Positions 32,542 through 41,748 of a stretch of 64,000 bases of DNA are shown in pieces. Made by a program: the position numbers and the translations under genes. The stretch is from the NCBI RefSeq assembly GCF_002999335.1, contig NW_020312127.1:18443-82442 (forward strand), written 5' to 3'. This DNA is from Cyclospora cayetanensis. Its lineage: Eukaryota; Apicomplexa; Conoidasida; Eucoccidiorida; Eimeriidae. Every line of letters starts with the position of its first letter. Position 1 is the first letter of the stretch. Below the pieces are notes generated by a model. That model was not told where the DNA came from, searched no databases, and worked only from the letters and a program-made list of their open reading frames with translations.

Positions 32542-32721
32542 CTAGTAAATGGGTGTGTAGAGGCAGTGGGGATCAAACGAGCCACAGCCGAAAGAGTACG
32601 GGGCTCCCACGTAGCCGAGGGTTCCGTATGGGTTTAGGTATGGATTCAGGGGAGATACTTGGAGTGTGGAATTGACTAGCGGAGAGGTGGGGGAAGAAAA
32701 TAGAGCACTCGCCGCATCCAT
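32542..32721 (-). CDS. Tyr/Pro-rich small protein, 59 aa or C-terminal exon
   Basis: From the ATG at 32721 the frame gives 59 residues with a striking NPYLNPYGTLGYVGAPY block and a CLYTPIY end. The frame is open about 10 codons further upstream to a good acceptor (TTGCTGCAG near 32752), so this may be the last exon of a longer gene whose first exon I cannot fix. Tyr-rich small proteins are known in coccidian oocyst walls, but no such assignment can be made from this sequence. Confidence 0.4.
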   Translation of the reverse strand: MDAASALFSSPTSPLVNSTLQVSPLNPYLNPYGTLGYVGAPYSFGCGSFDPHCLYTPIY

Positions 32722-33016
32722 AGTGTTGGCAAAGGAAAGAGGCGCAGCCACTGCAGCAACATGAAAAAATCACAGGCGAGGCCTCCATAGAACAAATCCC
32801 GCCAATAAGGGCTTAATGGCATCAACCAAAGTGTGTAATACAACCCTATATCTGTTAGCCCCCATTCGTAGGATCCTCCGGAAGTGCAGCTACAGCGAAG
32901 AAACACGCTATGTCCAGAGTTGAGAGCCTCCTAGTACCACATAGTGTTCCTGACAAAACACACCGGGTACCGTGACACGCCTTATCATGATAAACCCTAC
33001 CCACTCCCCTTAGGTG

Positions 33017-34604
33017 TCAATGCTTACGCATGGCCTGGCCAACTCTGGAGAGAGCATCGGCTACAACCGCCATCCCTCCGACGGCTTGGGTGGCGAATAG
33101 GTTTCTTTGAGGGGAGCTGTGCAGCGGAACTAGGAGAGGTACCACGGGCTGGGGTGCAGTAGCTAGCGGCTGCGGTGCTCTGCTGCCGTTGGCAGCCCCA
33201 GCAGTAGCTGCTGCTTCAGTAGAAACAGTATCACTGAGCTCCGTTTGATGCTCCCTGGAAGAAACCAACTCGGTATGCGGCTCGGTTAGAGGCGTTGCTG
33301 AACTGATTGTGTCTGATGCATGGAGTGGCAAAGATGACACCCCTTGATCAACCTCTCCTTCGGAGCCGCCTTCAGACCGCTGCTGCAGCTCACAACCTTC
33401 ACCTTCCGTGGCCTCACTACCGGCAGGACAAAAGCCGTCCTTATCCCGACTTCCTTCAAAAGCTGGCCACACCATTCTTGGCGTCGAGTTATTCAACTGT
33501 GCTGCGCTTGTTGGTTCACCTGGTCCTGCCGCGGGGACAGCCACCGGGATGGGTTGGTCTGGAGTTTGATACTTATTTGGGCCTGTGGACGCGCTGCTCA
33601 TCCTCCGTACGTGAAGACGCATCTTCGTTGATTGCTGTCCGTGAGGCCGTTCGTGCGGCTGCTCTTGCTTTGGCGTCGGATTCGTATGTGTCTGTTGCTG
33701 ATGCGAGAGCTTCGGGCTTTGCTGGTCCAAGGGAGGCGAAGTCTGCAGTTGAGAGACTTCAGGAGGGACTGCCATCGCGCGGTGCAAAGCTGCAGCGCCG
33801 GCCGTATCTGCCAGCTGATGAAAAAACTGCTTTTGTTGCAGGTGGTGTTGGTGCAGCTGATATTGTTGCAGTTGCTGCAATCTACGGATTTCTTTCATGT
33901 GCGCTGCCATAAGCCGCCTGTGCTGTTGCTCCGTAGGTGGCTCAATTGCTTGTCCCTGTAGTATAGGATCCCCTTGGGACTGCAGAGCTGCATTGGCTGA
34001 GAGGGGCACAAGTGGTAGTGCGGCGTGTTGAAGCAGTTGTCCGGTGGCAGAGCGCAGTTCTATTGTTGCTGCACAAGGGGGCAGAAAGCAAAAGTCTCAT
34101 AGCAAGCCTTGAATTGAAGCAAGAGCGACCGTAATCACCCAGAAGACCTTGGCTGTCTGCCCATAATGCTATTTCAGCCCCATTTATCGTATGTTTTCTT
34201 CAAAAATGGTCGTGTGAATAGCCACGCTGATGCACTGAAAGGATGACAGTGGCAGGCAACTCTCTCGATTTCCAGATGATGGGTTAAAAGGTTATTATAA
34301 GAAAACATATACTCATTGTACCACCCTAGTATTACCTTTACCGAAATCATACACTTTGATGTACATTGCGTTATTATACTTATTCTACCAGATGCATCTG
34401 GTAGAAGCTTGAAGAACGAATGGGTTTAGTGTCTTTGCTGCTGGTTGCGGGGGGCACGAAGGATATGTGTGCATGGAATCGGGCATGGTGGCAAAGAGGT
34501 GGATTACCTGAGTCGATCACAATCTGCTCGCCTGTCGTCATGTGTACCCTTAAGGACCCCAATGAATCCCGAGAAACTCCAAAAAGACGAGGATTTCGGG
34601 TGGA
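33017..34604 (-). CDS. Gln-rich protein, 5' end unresolved
   Basis: Two exons are supported: 34508-34604 (RNPRLFGVSRDSLGSLRVHM, then TTGEQIVIDS) and 33017-34068, joined in matching phase by a GTAATC donor and an acceptor with a long pyrimidine tract. The second exon is about 350 residues. It begins ATIELRSATGQ, has a Gln/His-rich helix (LQQLQQYQLHQHHLQQKQ), a polar disordered middle and a more ordered C-terminus (FATQAVGGMAVVADALSRVG). The first exon has no ATG before its internal Met, so an upstream exon is expected between 34.6 and 34.9 kb. No domain is recognised; transcription-related roles are common for such composition but not shown here. Confidence 0.5.
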
Positions 34605-34868
34605 CTAAGCGCAGAATGGCCACATGCACAAGCGAGAAGACGACATCCTGCCGAGGCTGAGGAATGGGCACCAGTAACTCGAATGGCCTTATCAAAGGCG
34701 TTGGGAGCCCACGAAGCAGGGCGGCATCTCTATGCACAGCGAAGCTTTAGAACATGCAATGAAGGTGGACAAGTAAAAATTTTTGGGTGGGGACCATGTG
34801 AGAAAAGGGAGTGGCCAGGCACCGAGGAAACGTGGAATGAGACAGGCGATTTCATCGATACAAGTAGC

Positions 34869-35379
34869 TTAATAAACTTCTCTTTTAATTTTGAATCCAA
34901 GGCAATTGTAAAGGAGCAAGTAGCTTTCCCCCACCGCATGCTCTTTGTCAGCGAGCAGCTTGGCGTCTTTGCTTGAGGCGATGCAACTCTCTATTTTTCC
35001 TGCTGCAGTGCAAATCACACACAATTGCCAGCAGCCACATGCGTCAGTAGCGTGCACAAGCAAATGCATGGGTGCTATCAGACAGTCAAAGCGGCAGTCT
35101 GGAGAGAAGGCATAGGAGCACCTGCCGTTATAGTAAGAGTGACAGTTACAGCAATTTGTGTGCGAAGGCAGGACTTTGGGTGCTGGGCTGATTTTCTGGC
35201 TTACCAGTAATGGCAACGGCCACCAAGGCTAGGGCTGCAGTGAATATAGCTGCGCCTATTAGAAAAAAAGTCCATTGCTTCCACGATGTCTCTCCACCTT
35301 TCTGTGCATTCTGGGACAGGTGAGCGGAGGAGGCACCGCCTATACTTTCTTCTACAGTACTCAAATCAGGTGGTGTCAT
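34869..35379 (-). CDS. small single-pass membrane protein, 102 aa, two exons
   Basis: Exon 1 (35205-35379) starts at ATG and encodes a polar N-terminus followed by a clear membrane segment (WTFFLIGAAIFTAALALVAV) and ends at a GTAAGCC donor. Exon 2 (34869-35002) follows a TTTGCACTGCAG acceptor in phase and encodes GKIESCIASSKDAKLLADKE and a tail with a second hydrophobic patch ending KIKREVY. The polar N-terminus and single central segment suggest a tail or signal-anchored protein. No family is recognised. It is transcribed divergently from the small gene at 36246. Confidence 0.5.
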
Positions 35380-36245
35380 CTCTGCAGACTCGCAAAAATA
35401 CACAAAAACGAAGTCATCCCAATCCTTTGTAGGTATGCAGCTACTCATGAGCAAGATGAAAGGCCCCGGGAGGCTTTCGGTTTGCCCGGGTTTCTGGGCG
35501 CCCACCTATGGACTTCGTTCTCGAAGAAGCTCAGCAATATCTGTATCCCTGCAATAATTCAATTCAGGAGCTTGCTCCCGCTTGCTTTTTGAGGACTCCC
35601 TCCTCATTCACTAACAAATAGCATTAGGATCCTTTCTTCAACAGGAAGAAAAAACACCGGGAAAACACTGCTAGGAGTCCCGGCAAACAGAGAATTAGTA
35701 TTTTCTAGGGACTTAAAAGGGCTTAGAAGACCTTTTAACGCAATGGAACGTTCTAGAGCCCCGTTTCGAATCTTCCTGAGAGATGCGCCTCGGCTAGAGC
35801 GGAAAGGTGGGAGGTCAGAGGAAGCCTCGAATCTGCTTTACCAAGAACGTTTCCCTCCCAGAGCTTGAAAGAATATTTCTACCGCTTTGATTAACACAAT
35901 TATGCTTGTAATCTCTATGGAGAAAGCCACCTCACGGAAGGAACAGCAGAAAGATAGATAGTGACCTCCGGTCTGTTGAGCAGGCAAGTTCCCCCACACG
36001 TGGCTACAAAGAACGCGAGGGATAGATTTTTAAAGGTTCTTCCAAAAAGGAGTTCGTGAAAATGAATTATAAATAGTGCAAAATACGACCATGGCAAAGT
36101 GAATGGCAGTTATGATGACCATAGGGGGGAAGGCCTATAAGGCGCAAAGATGAAACAAGATGGACCAGGCGTCGATTGCGTGGAAAACTGGTAGTTCGGC
36201 AGCGAACCCCCCGGAGTGTGTGTTCATAAGGACTACTTAGTGCAG
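35380..36245. other. intergenic between two divergent small genes
   Basis: No further exon supported. This is the presumptive shared upstream region of the genes at 34869-35379 (-) and 36246-36622 (+). No GGGGCCCC palindrome is present here, unlike at the divergent housekeeping pairs. Confidence 0.4.
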
Positions 36246-36622
36246 ATGCAACATCTACAGAGAGGGGAAACCGGATGCAAGGGCAACACGCGTGAAGCAC
36301 GGCGGAGTCATCGGCCGGAACCAGACAAAAACGCCCACAATAATCCATCAACGACTCAGAGATTGTGGGCGCCTATCTCCTTCCTGGAATTAGTTGCACA
36401 AATATTGTTAGCACTTCAACATTGCATTTTCTACGTAGGGAATTAAAAACCGTTAGATGGTTTTACGCCTCAAGTCATAGGCCCAATAATCATGCTGATG
36501 TTACACAGGTTCCACCAGCATATGGGAAACAGCACTGGTCAGAAAGGCCACCTCCACCAGTGCCAGACCGAAGCATCACTTCAGACATTACCCTGAGAGC
36601 GGTGGACAGTATGGGTGAATGA
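36246..36622 (+). CDS. possible small membrane protein, 100 aa, two exons
   Basis: Exon 1 (36246-36434) runs from an ATG to a GTAGGG donor and ends in a hydrophobic segment (APISFLELVAQILLALQHCI). Exon 2 (36509-36622) follows a GATGTTACACAG acceptor in the same phase and encodes VPPAYGKQHWSERPPPPVPD and a short acidic end. The intron is 74 bases. The start is uncertain since the frame is open further upstream without an ATG. No family is recognised. Confidence 0.42.
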
Positions 36623-37351
36623 TACCACATGACCATTATTTAGCGGCCTACAGCGGATGGCTAGCTATCAAAAACTCCTTGGAAAAATTTCTTGGCCTTT
36701 ATACCGTTAAAGAGTCGCATAACGCGCAGGGCATGCATATGTTCTTGTCAAACCAAGCTCCTAAACGCAGAGCCACCACCAGAGCCCAAAAGACGCAGTA
36801 GTACCTGAGGGGCAGCTGTTTCAAATCACTAGAGAATTCTATCGCGATGTATGCTTCTGTGACTGTTGCGGCCATCAAATACTGTGAAGAATACCTGCCA
36901 ATGCATATCCAAGACATGTGCATCTCGGGCAGTCCAGGCAGTAATCAGTGATTTTAAGCTTTGGACCCATGCGCAGGGTGAAACCCTAGTTTAGTGACAG
37001 GCGTGTGCTCCGGAACAAGAAGTAAAAAGTGTTTACCAGTCCTTTGATAAGCTACTTCACCCTTTGCCAACAAAGACACAGGAAAACATGGAAAAAGCTG
37101 CTGCATACATCCGCGACCTTTTGTGAATCGGGGCCTGAGAATAACAAATGATACGTTGTGCAGAGTATTCGATCCCTGGGGCTCTTTATGCGCACTTTGG
37201 GTCCGCTTAGGGTCCAAGATACAGATGTTCGTGGCATAAAGTCTGCCATGGGTGTGCTGCAGTTTCCTAGTTTCTCAAGGGCGGATATGAGGAGATATCG
37301 AAGCCAGATATAATTTTTTCGAAGAAACGCCCTGCATCGTTGGCTGACAGA
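36623..37351. other. intergenic, nothing firmly supported
   Basis: A 60-codon + frame overlapping 36619-36801 is protein-like in composition but has no motif or splice support. A telomere-type AAACCCTAGTTTAG string lies near 36980. Confidence 0.35.
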
Positions 37352-37525
37352 ATGAAACCGGGCGCAGCGCGACGGCTGTATATTTCACAAGCATGGAGAT
37401 ACGAGAAACAAAAAATGGAAATAAGACTGCAGAAACGCTGGGTAGAAATAGGCGTCGCCTACTGCGGGGATGTAAGTGTAGCAATCAGCGGAAGGACGGT
37501 CACTTTGAAGGCAAAAAAGGTATAA
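37352..37525 (+). CDS. possible small basic protein, 57 aa
   Basis: ATG at 37352 gives 57 residues (starts MKPGAARRLYISQAWRYEKQ, ends VTLKAKKV). A strong GTAAGT string at codon GDV could instead be a splice donor, in which case this is a 5' exon. The stop lies about 35 bases before the stop of the opposite-strand repeat gene, a tail-to-tail arrangement. No family is recognised. Confidence 0.3.
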   Translation: MKPGAARRLYISQAWRYEKQKMEIRLQKRWVEIGVAYCGDVSVAISGRTVTLKAKKV

Positions 37526-37558
37526 CTTTTGTTAGTTTAATTATCAGCGAATAGTCCG

Positions 37559-38755
37559 CTAGTCCTCATCGGAGGAGAACTCCATAAGAGGCTTGCTGGC
37601 CCCCGCAGCAATAGCAGCAGGCCCGGCAGGAGGCCGCTCCGTTGCCATACGAAATGTGTATGGCTCCCCCGCATTTTCTGCTGCAGATGCTCCTGGAGCT
37701 ACTGTATCTACACCTGGAATATCAGCAGCAGCGACACGTGGGATGCCATCAGGCGGCTCAAGAGGCATTTCACTCCCCGTGCGTCCTCTCCTTCTAGGGC
37801 TTGGTCGTGCAACCAGGGGGACCGCTACTTCTTTCACTGGCCTGCGTTTCCTTGTTCCTGCACCATATTTTTCTTGATTGCAATGGTGCATCACCTCTTC
37901 CTGACCTTCAAGCCCGTCTAACTCTCTGTGAGCCGACAGCTCTGGCGCCTCTAGTTCCGACTGGCGCTTGGCGACTGCAAGCAGTTTTAGGGGGGACCAT
38001 GCTTTTGGCGGCAACAGCATATGCGCCTGCAACTGCCTACGCCTCATTGTGTTACGTGGCGTAGACGCAGCAGATGCAGCAAAGTCAGGAGTAGCTGCTT
38101 CAGGCAATAGGATGGACTCTTCTTGCGGCTGCACTTGTGGGGGAGGAGAACATTTTGAACTTGGAGGAGGTGCCAGAGCTGCGACGACTGGTGGTGCTGG
38201 TGCCTGAGCTGCGACGACCGATGATGTTGATTTCCGCGACGGCGGGGGTGACTTAGATAGCTTGGCTTTTGCCATGACTGTGTTTCCAATCGCTCCCTTC
38301 GTTGCCAACGTTACCTCTCCAGCAGCATCTGTGCTGCCGCCTTGTTGCAATTCTGACTGCCCCTGCGATTGCGCCTCCTGCGGGGGTAGCGAGGGCGTTT
38401 CAGGAGCCATCGTAGGCTTATCCTCGGCGTTCTTTGTTTCCGTAGCGGTTTGATGGCTCTTTTCTGGTTTATCACGTTCCGTTTCGCTGTGTAGCGCTTG
38501 GCAGTCGGTGGCAGATTCTCTAGCGGTTTGCTGGCTCTTTTCTGCTCTATCACGTTCCGTTTCGCTGTGTAGCGCTTGGCAGTCGGTGGCAGATTCTCTA
38601 GCGGTTTGCTGGCTCTTTTTTGGTTTACCACATTCCGTTTCGCTGTGTAGCGCTTGGCAGTCGGTGGCAGAGATCGCATAACACCTAGAACAGCGAATTA
38701 GCGATGCATAATGCGGAGCCAGATTATGGGCATAGCAGTTGGCGCACTGCATCAT
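37559..38755 (-). CDS. Cys4-motif protein with 26-residue tandem repeats, 398 aa
   Basis: First ATG at 38755. Residues 3-27 hold CANC and CSRC separated by 14 residues, a zinc-ribbon-like Cys4 arrangement. Three tandem copies of a 26-residue unit follow directly (core SATDCQALHSETE, then a Lys/Arg-rich half ending SQQTARE). The rest is Pro/Ala/Ser-rich and basic, with RKRRPVKEVAVPL and RPSPRRRGRTGSE resembling nuclear localisation clusters, ending in an acidic SSDED. The frame is open four codons upstream, and an acceptor-like CACGTGCAG precedes them, so a 5' exon is possible. No family is recognised; a nuclear protein is inferred from the basic clusters. Confidence 0.6.
   Translation of the reverse strand: MMQCANCYAHNLAPHYASLIRCSRCYAISATDCQALHSETECGKPKKSQQTARESATDCQALHSETERDRAEKSQQTARESATDCQALHSETERDKPEKSHQTATETKNAEDKPTMAPETPSLPPQEAQSQGQSELQQGGSTDAAGEVTLATKGAIGNTVMAKAKLSKSPPPSRKSTSSVVAAQAPAPPVVAALAPPPSSKCSPPPQVQPQEESILLPEAATPDFAASAASTPRNTMRRRQLQAHMLLPPKAWSPLKLLAVAKRQSELEAPELSAHRELDGLEGQEEVMHHCNQEKYGAGTRKRRPVKEVAVPLVARPSPRRRGRTGSEMPLEPPDGIPRVAAADIPGVDTVAPGASAAENAGEPYTFRMATERPPAGPAAIAAGASKPLMEFSSDED
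38438..38671 (-). repeat. 78-bp tandem repeat, three copies
   Basis: Three head-to-tail 78-bp units inside the Cys4-motif gene, near-identical on DNA level (core CTGTGTAGCGCTTGGCAGTC on the + strand). Each encodes one 26-residue repeat. The high identity implies recent duplication or ongoing homogenisation. Confidence 0.9.
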
Positions 38756-38899
38756 GATCGCCTGCACGTGATCCGCAACGCCTTACACATTTAGTCGTAG
38801 TGCTGAAACCTCTTCTGGTGTCACGAAAGCTGCTCCTGCAGGGCTTCGCAAGGGTGCTGCCGCCTACAATACGGAATGCAGCATTTCAGACGTGGGCTG

Positions 38900-39312
38900 C
38901 TATTTCTGCACCTTCTGCTGGCGATGAAGCACCTCACATAGAACGGCGCACTTGATCGCACAGCACTATTCGCACCATAGGCAGCAACAAAGAAGATCAA
39001 CACCACTGGCAGCAGTACCAGGAGAAGCTACCGCAAGCTCTGGAGCAACAGGAGCCTCACCTTGCCCCCTAAACCTTGTTCACCGCCCTCGACGCAATTG
39101 ACCGTTTGGCAATGATAGCACTGCAGCAAGGCAAGCAGTGACAGTTGCAAGAGAGGCAATGCAGCAGCGACTTGAAACGCAGCAGCAATAGTATGTGCAA
39201 CGGGCGAAACGGCACTACGGACATAGTCGGCGGCAGGATGATCAGGAGTCAAGAGATCATCAGCAAGGACAGGATTTGCAAGTGAGTACCAGGACGAAGA
39301 GTGATGAATCAT
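38900..39312 (-). CDS. small Cys-cluster protein, 105 aa, two exons
   Basis: Exon 1 (39061-39312) starts at ATG and contains a long Ala/Leu-rich hydrophobic segment (FQVAAALPLLQLSLLALLQ) directly followed by CYHCQTVNC. It ends at an AAG|GTGAGG donor. Exon 2 (38900-38965) begins after a pyrimidine-rich acceptor in matching phase and adds CCAIKCAVLCEVLHRQQ and a few residues. The joined CxxC...CC...C cluster right after a membrane-like helix suggests a small membrane-associated metal-binding or acylated protein. No family is recognised. Confidence 0.45.
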
Positions 39313-40237
39313 CGTATTCTTGCAGCTTCTTGCAGTGGTAACATGTGATGGAGGGAACCTCCGGAAGTGCAGCAGCTGAGGCTGCTGCTGCTTGGGCCGC
39401 CATGGGGCATCAGCTGACGCTGCAGCACTTGCCCCTCAACGTTGCTAATGTATCAGGTGCGGCTGCTGAGGCTGTGACTGGCGATGCAAGTACACCGGAC
39501 CGGTGGCAGAGAACGTCTCCAGTCGGCTTTCCTACATGTTGGAGGAGCTCCAACACCTCAATTAGGACGGCCTTAGTTTGGAATACGGGTCAAAAACCTT
39601 GTCATGTGGCAAGTGGTGCCCCACATGAATGCCAGCAGGTGCTGCGAATGGATGGATGCACAAAGAGGGCACATGGATCAGGCTACACTGCATCGGGTTT
39701 GGCAGTTGTCCATCAGCATCTCCGGCATTTGCGAGAAGCGTTTATGCTCGATTGACTCATTTAAAACGAGCTTGACTCATAGTTTGGCCTAACCTTCCAC
39801 AAGTTAGCCAGAAATGTTCACAGGCATCGCGCGCCACGAGTCGAAACCCTCATCCTAAACCCTAGCAGTGTATCACAAGCCGGAACCCATAGGTACGTCC
39901 CCTGATCGCCGGAGTACTTTCCCCTCTTCAGCACGCCAGTTTCATTTTTAAAAAGGTACATTTCTCCTTTTGTGATCCGCAAATCTGAAACCGTTCTAAC
40001 CACAACACGCGAGGAATGGATACGGGGCCCCCCGGGTAACCCTCGCCACCACGCATCCATAGGCTCGACGCAGCCTCTAGGCACTAAAGTCCAGCAACAT
40101 AAGCCCGAAGGAGCGTGTATCAGGGAGTTAAAACTGCTATTTACCTCTTAGTATGGTGGTAGACTGTCGAGGCACCTGAAGCTGCGGAGACTGAAAGACC
40201 CGTAGGCAGTGTCAGGTGTTGCGGCTTCGGGTGTAGA
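39313..40237. other. intergenic upstream of archease
   Basis: Overlapping + frames at 39345-39792 have no firm splice structure. The region contains AAACCCTAGC near 39857 and a GGGGCCCCCCGGG palindrome at about 40024-40036, some 200 bases before the archease ATG. Confidence 0.4.
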
Positions 40238-41089
40238 ATGGAGGAGGAAGAGGGCGTCCAGACTGTTCTCATTGGAGGAGTTGCTGTAGAGTCGAAGCCG
40301 CAGCGCCGGAGGCAGAAACCAAATACTTGGAGCGACAATGCAGCAATACCTCTAGCGAACGTGGCAGCAGATTCGGCAGCAGCTGGGGGGGCAGAAGCCG
40401 TCGAGAGCGAAGACTTTTCCTTCACACCCGAGCTTCAGTTTTCCCTCGTTCCCAGAGACGACCACAGCAGCATTCCCACAACCACTGCCGCCCAAGCCAT
40501 GGGTAACAGTTCGTCGTGTGGATTCGAATACCAGGATCACACAGCGGACATAATCGTCCATGCAGTGGCTCGTTCTCTTAAGGGCGTGCTCAGTTTCCTC
40601 TCATTTGGACTTTTCAATTACATGACTGATCTAGCGTCCGTGGAGCCACGATGCTGCTGCCCTCTGACTGCAAGAGGCACTGACCTCTCAGGCCTTCTTT
40701 TCGACTTCCTGAATGAAATGCACGCTCTTTATGGGGAGCAGTATTTCATTGGGTGCAGCATAAAGGGGCTTAGGATCTATCGAGGGACGGATCCAGCAGG
40801 GGCAGAGGAAAACCAACTGCGAGAATTCCTATTTGCGACGTGTCAGGTGTATGGAGAAGTATTTGATTCAAGGAAGCATTCCCAAGGCACTGAAATCAAA
40901 GCGGTTACAATGCATCAAATGCGGTTGCTGCTGACGCAACAACAGGAACACCGAAAACAGCACCAGCGGGCTGATGATGAATGGGTTGTGTTAGAGGATC
41001 TGGCGAGCCTTTCCAATATCGAGGCGCTCTCCACAGCCCTACAGGATGAGTCAAAACGTATCGAGGCATATGTCGTCCTGGATATATAA
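40238..41089 (+). CDS. ARCH: archease (RtcB RNA-ligase activating protein)
   Basis: Intronless, 283 residues. Archease hallmarks: FEYQDHTADIIVHA at about residue 95 (the Asp residues bind metal), a second helix with FNYMTDL, GTDLSGLLFDFLNEMHALY, then EVFDSRKHSQGTEIKAVTMH and the C-terminal strand ending VVLDI with the last conserved Asp. Archease works with the RtcB ligase, guiding guanylylation and multiple turnover in tRNA splicing and related RNA repair. Compared with the usual 140-170 residues, this one has a polar N-terminal extension of about 90 residues and a Gln/His-rich insertion of about 50 residues before the last strand. An internal Met (MGNSSSCGF) just before the domain is an alternative start. 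Confidence 0.93.
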   Translation: MEEEEGVQTVLIGGVAVESKPQRRRQKPNTWSDNAAIPLANVAADSAAAGGAEAVESEDFSFTPELQFSLVPRDDHSSIPTTTAAQAMGNSSSCGFEYQDHTADIIVHAVARSLKGVLSFLSFGLFNYMTDLASVEPRCCCPLTARGTDLSGLLFDFLNEMHALYGEQYFIGCSIKGLRIYRGTDPAGAEENQLREFLFATCQVYGEVFDSRKHSQGTEIKAVTMHQMRLLLTQQQEHRKQHQRADDEWVVLEDLASLSNIEALSTALQDESKRIEAYVVLDI

Positions 41090-41748
41090 ACAGTCGACCT
41101 TGTATTCAAGGCCACAAATAGCCAGTAATAGCACTTGCCGCTATTGCCCCTTGCATTCTTTAGTACAAAACCCACAAACCGTGTGCAGTGCTGCACTTGC
41201 TGCTGCAGAAATACAAAACAGTGATGCGCCTTCGCAGTGCCAAGCACATCTCAAACAACAAAGTAGGGGCTTCCATAGTCAGCTCACGTGCAGATACACT
41301 TCAGAATACCTCCCTTTCCTCGGTCACTGGAGACATTACGCTACCGTTACACCACACCACGTGCACCTCCACTAACTGCAACAGCTTTTCTTGCCCATGA
41401 AAGCTGGGGTTCACAAATACCCTCGAGCGCCCATAAGGCGCAGTGCGAGTAGTTGTCACTGCCCAACTGCGGCAGCCCTTTCTGACTCCATCACGATTGT
41501 GTGGGGAGACGCATATTCCATGAAGTAACGGCTTTATCAACGTGCCACGCTTCTGTTCAAGTGTCTGTACACTGGGATTGCATGCACTGCAGAAAACAAA
41601 GTGCTGCGACTGCTGCATCCACCGCAGATCTTGTTCACAGCATCTACTAGCAGGCGCTGTGCGGTTCACCACAGGCCGCTCGCAGCAGATCTCAGTACCA
41701 AACAAACTTTTGGCCAAAAGGATGCATATATATATATATATATGTGCC
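41090..41748. other. 3' intergenic with AT repeat
   Basis: Spacer between the convergent archease and b5-domain genes. No gene supported; it contains the dinucleotide AT run at 41725-41743. Confidence 0.45.
41725..41743. repeat. (AT)n microsatellite
   Basis: About nine AT units in the spacer just downstream of the b5-domain gene stop. Confidence 0.85.
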
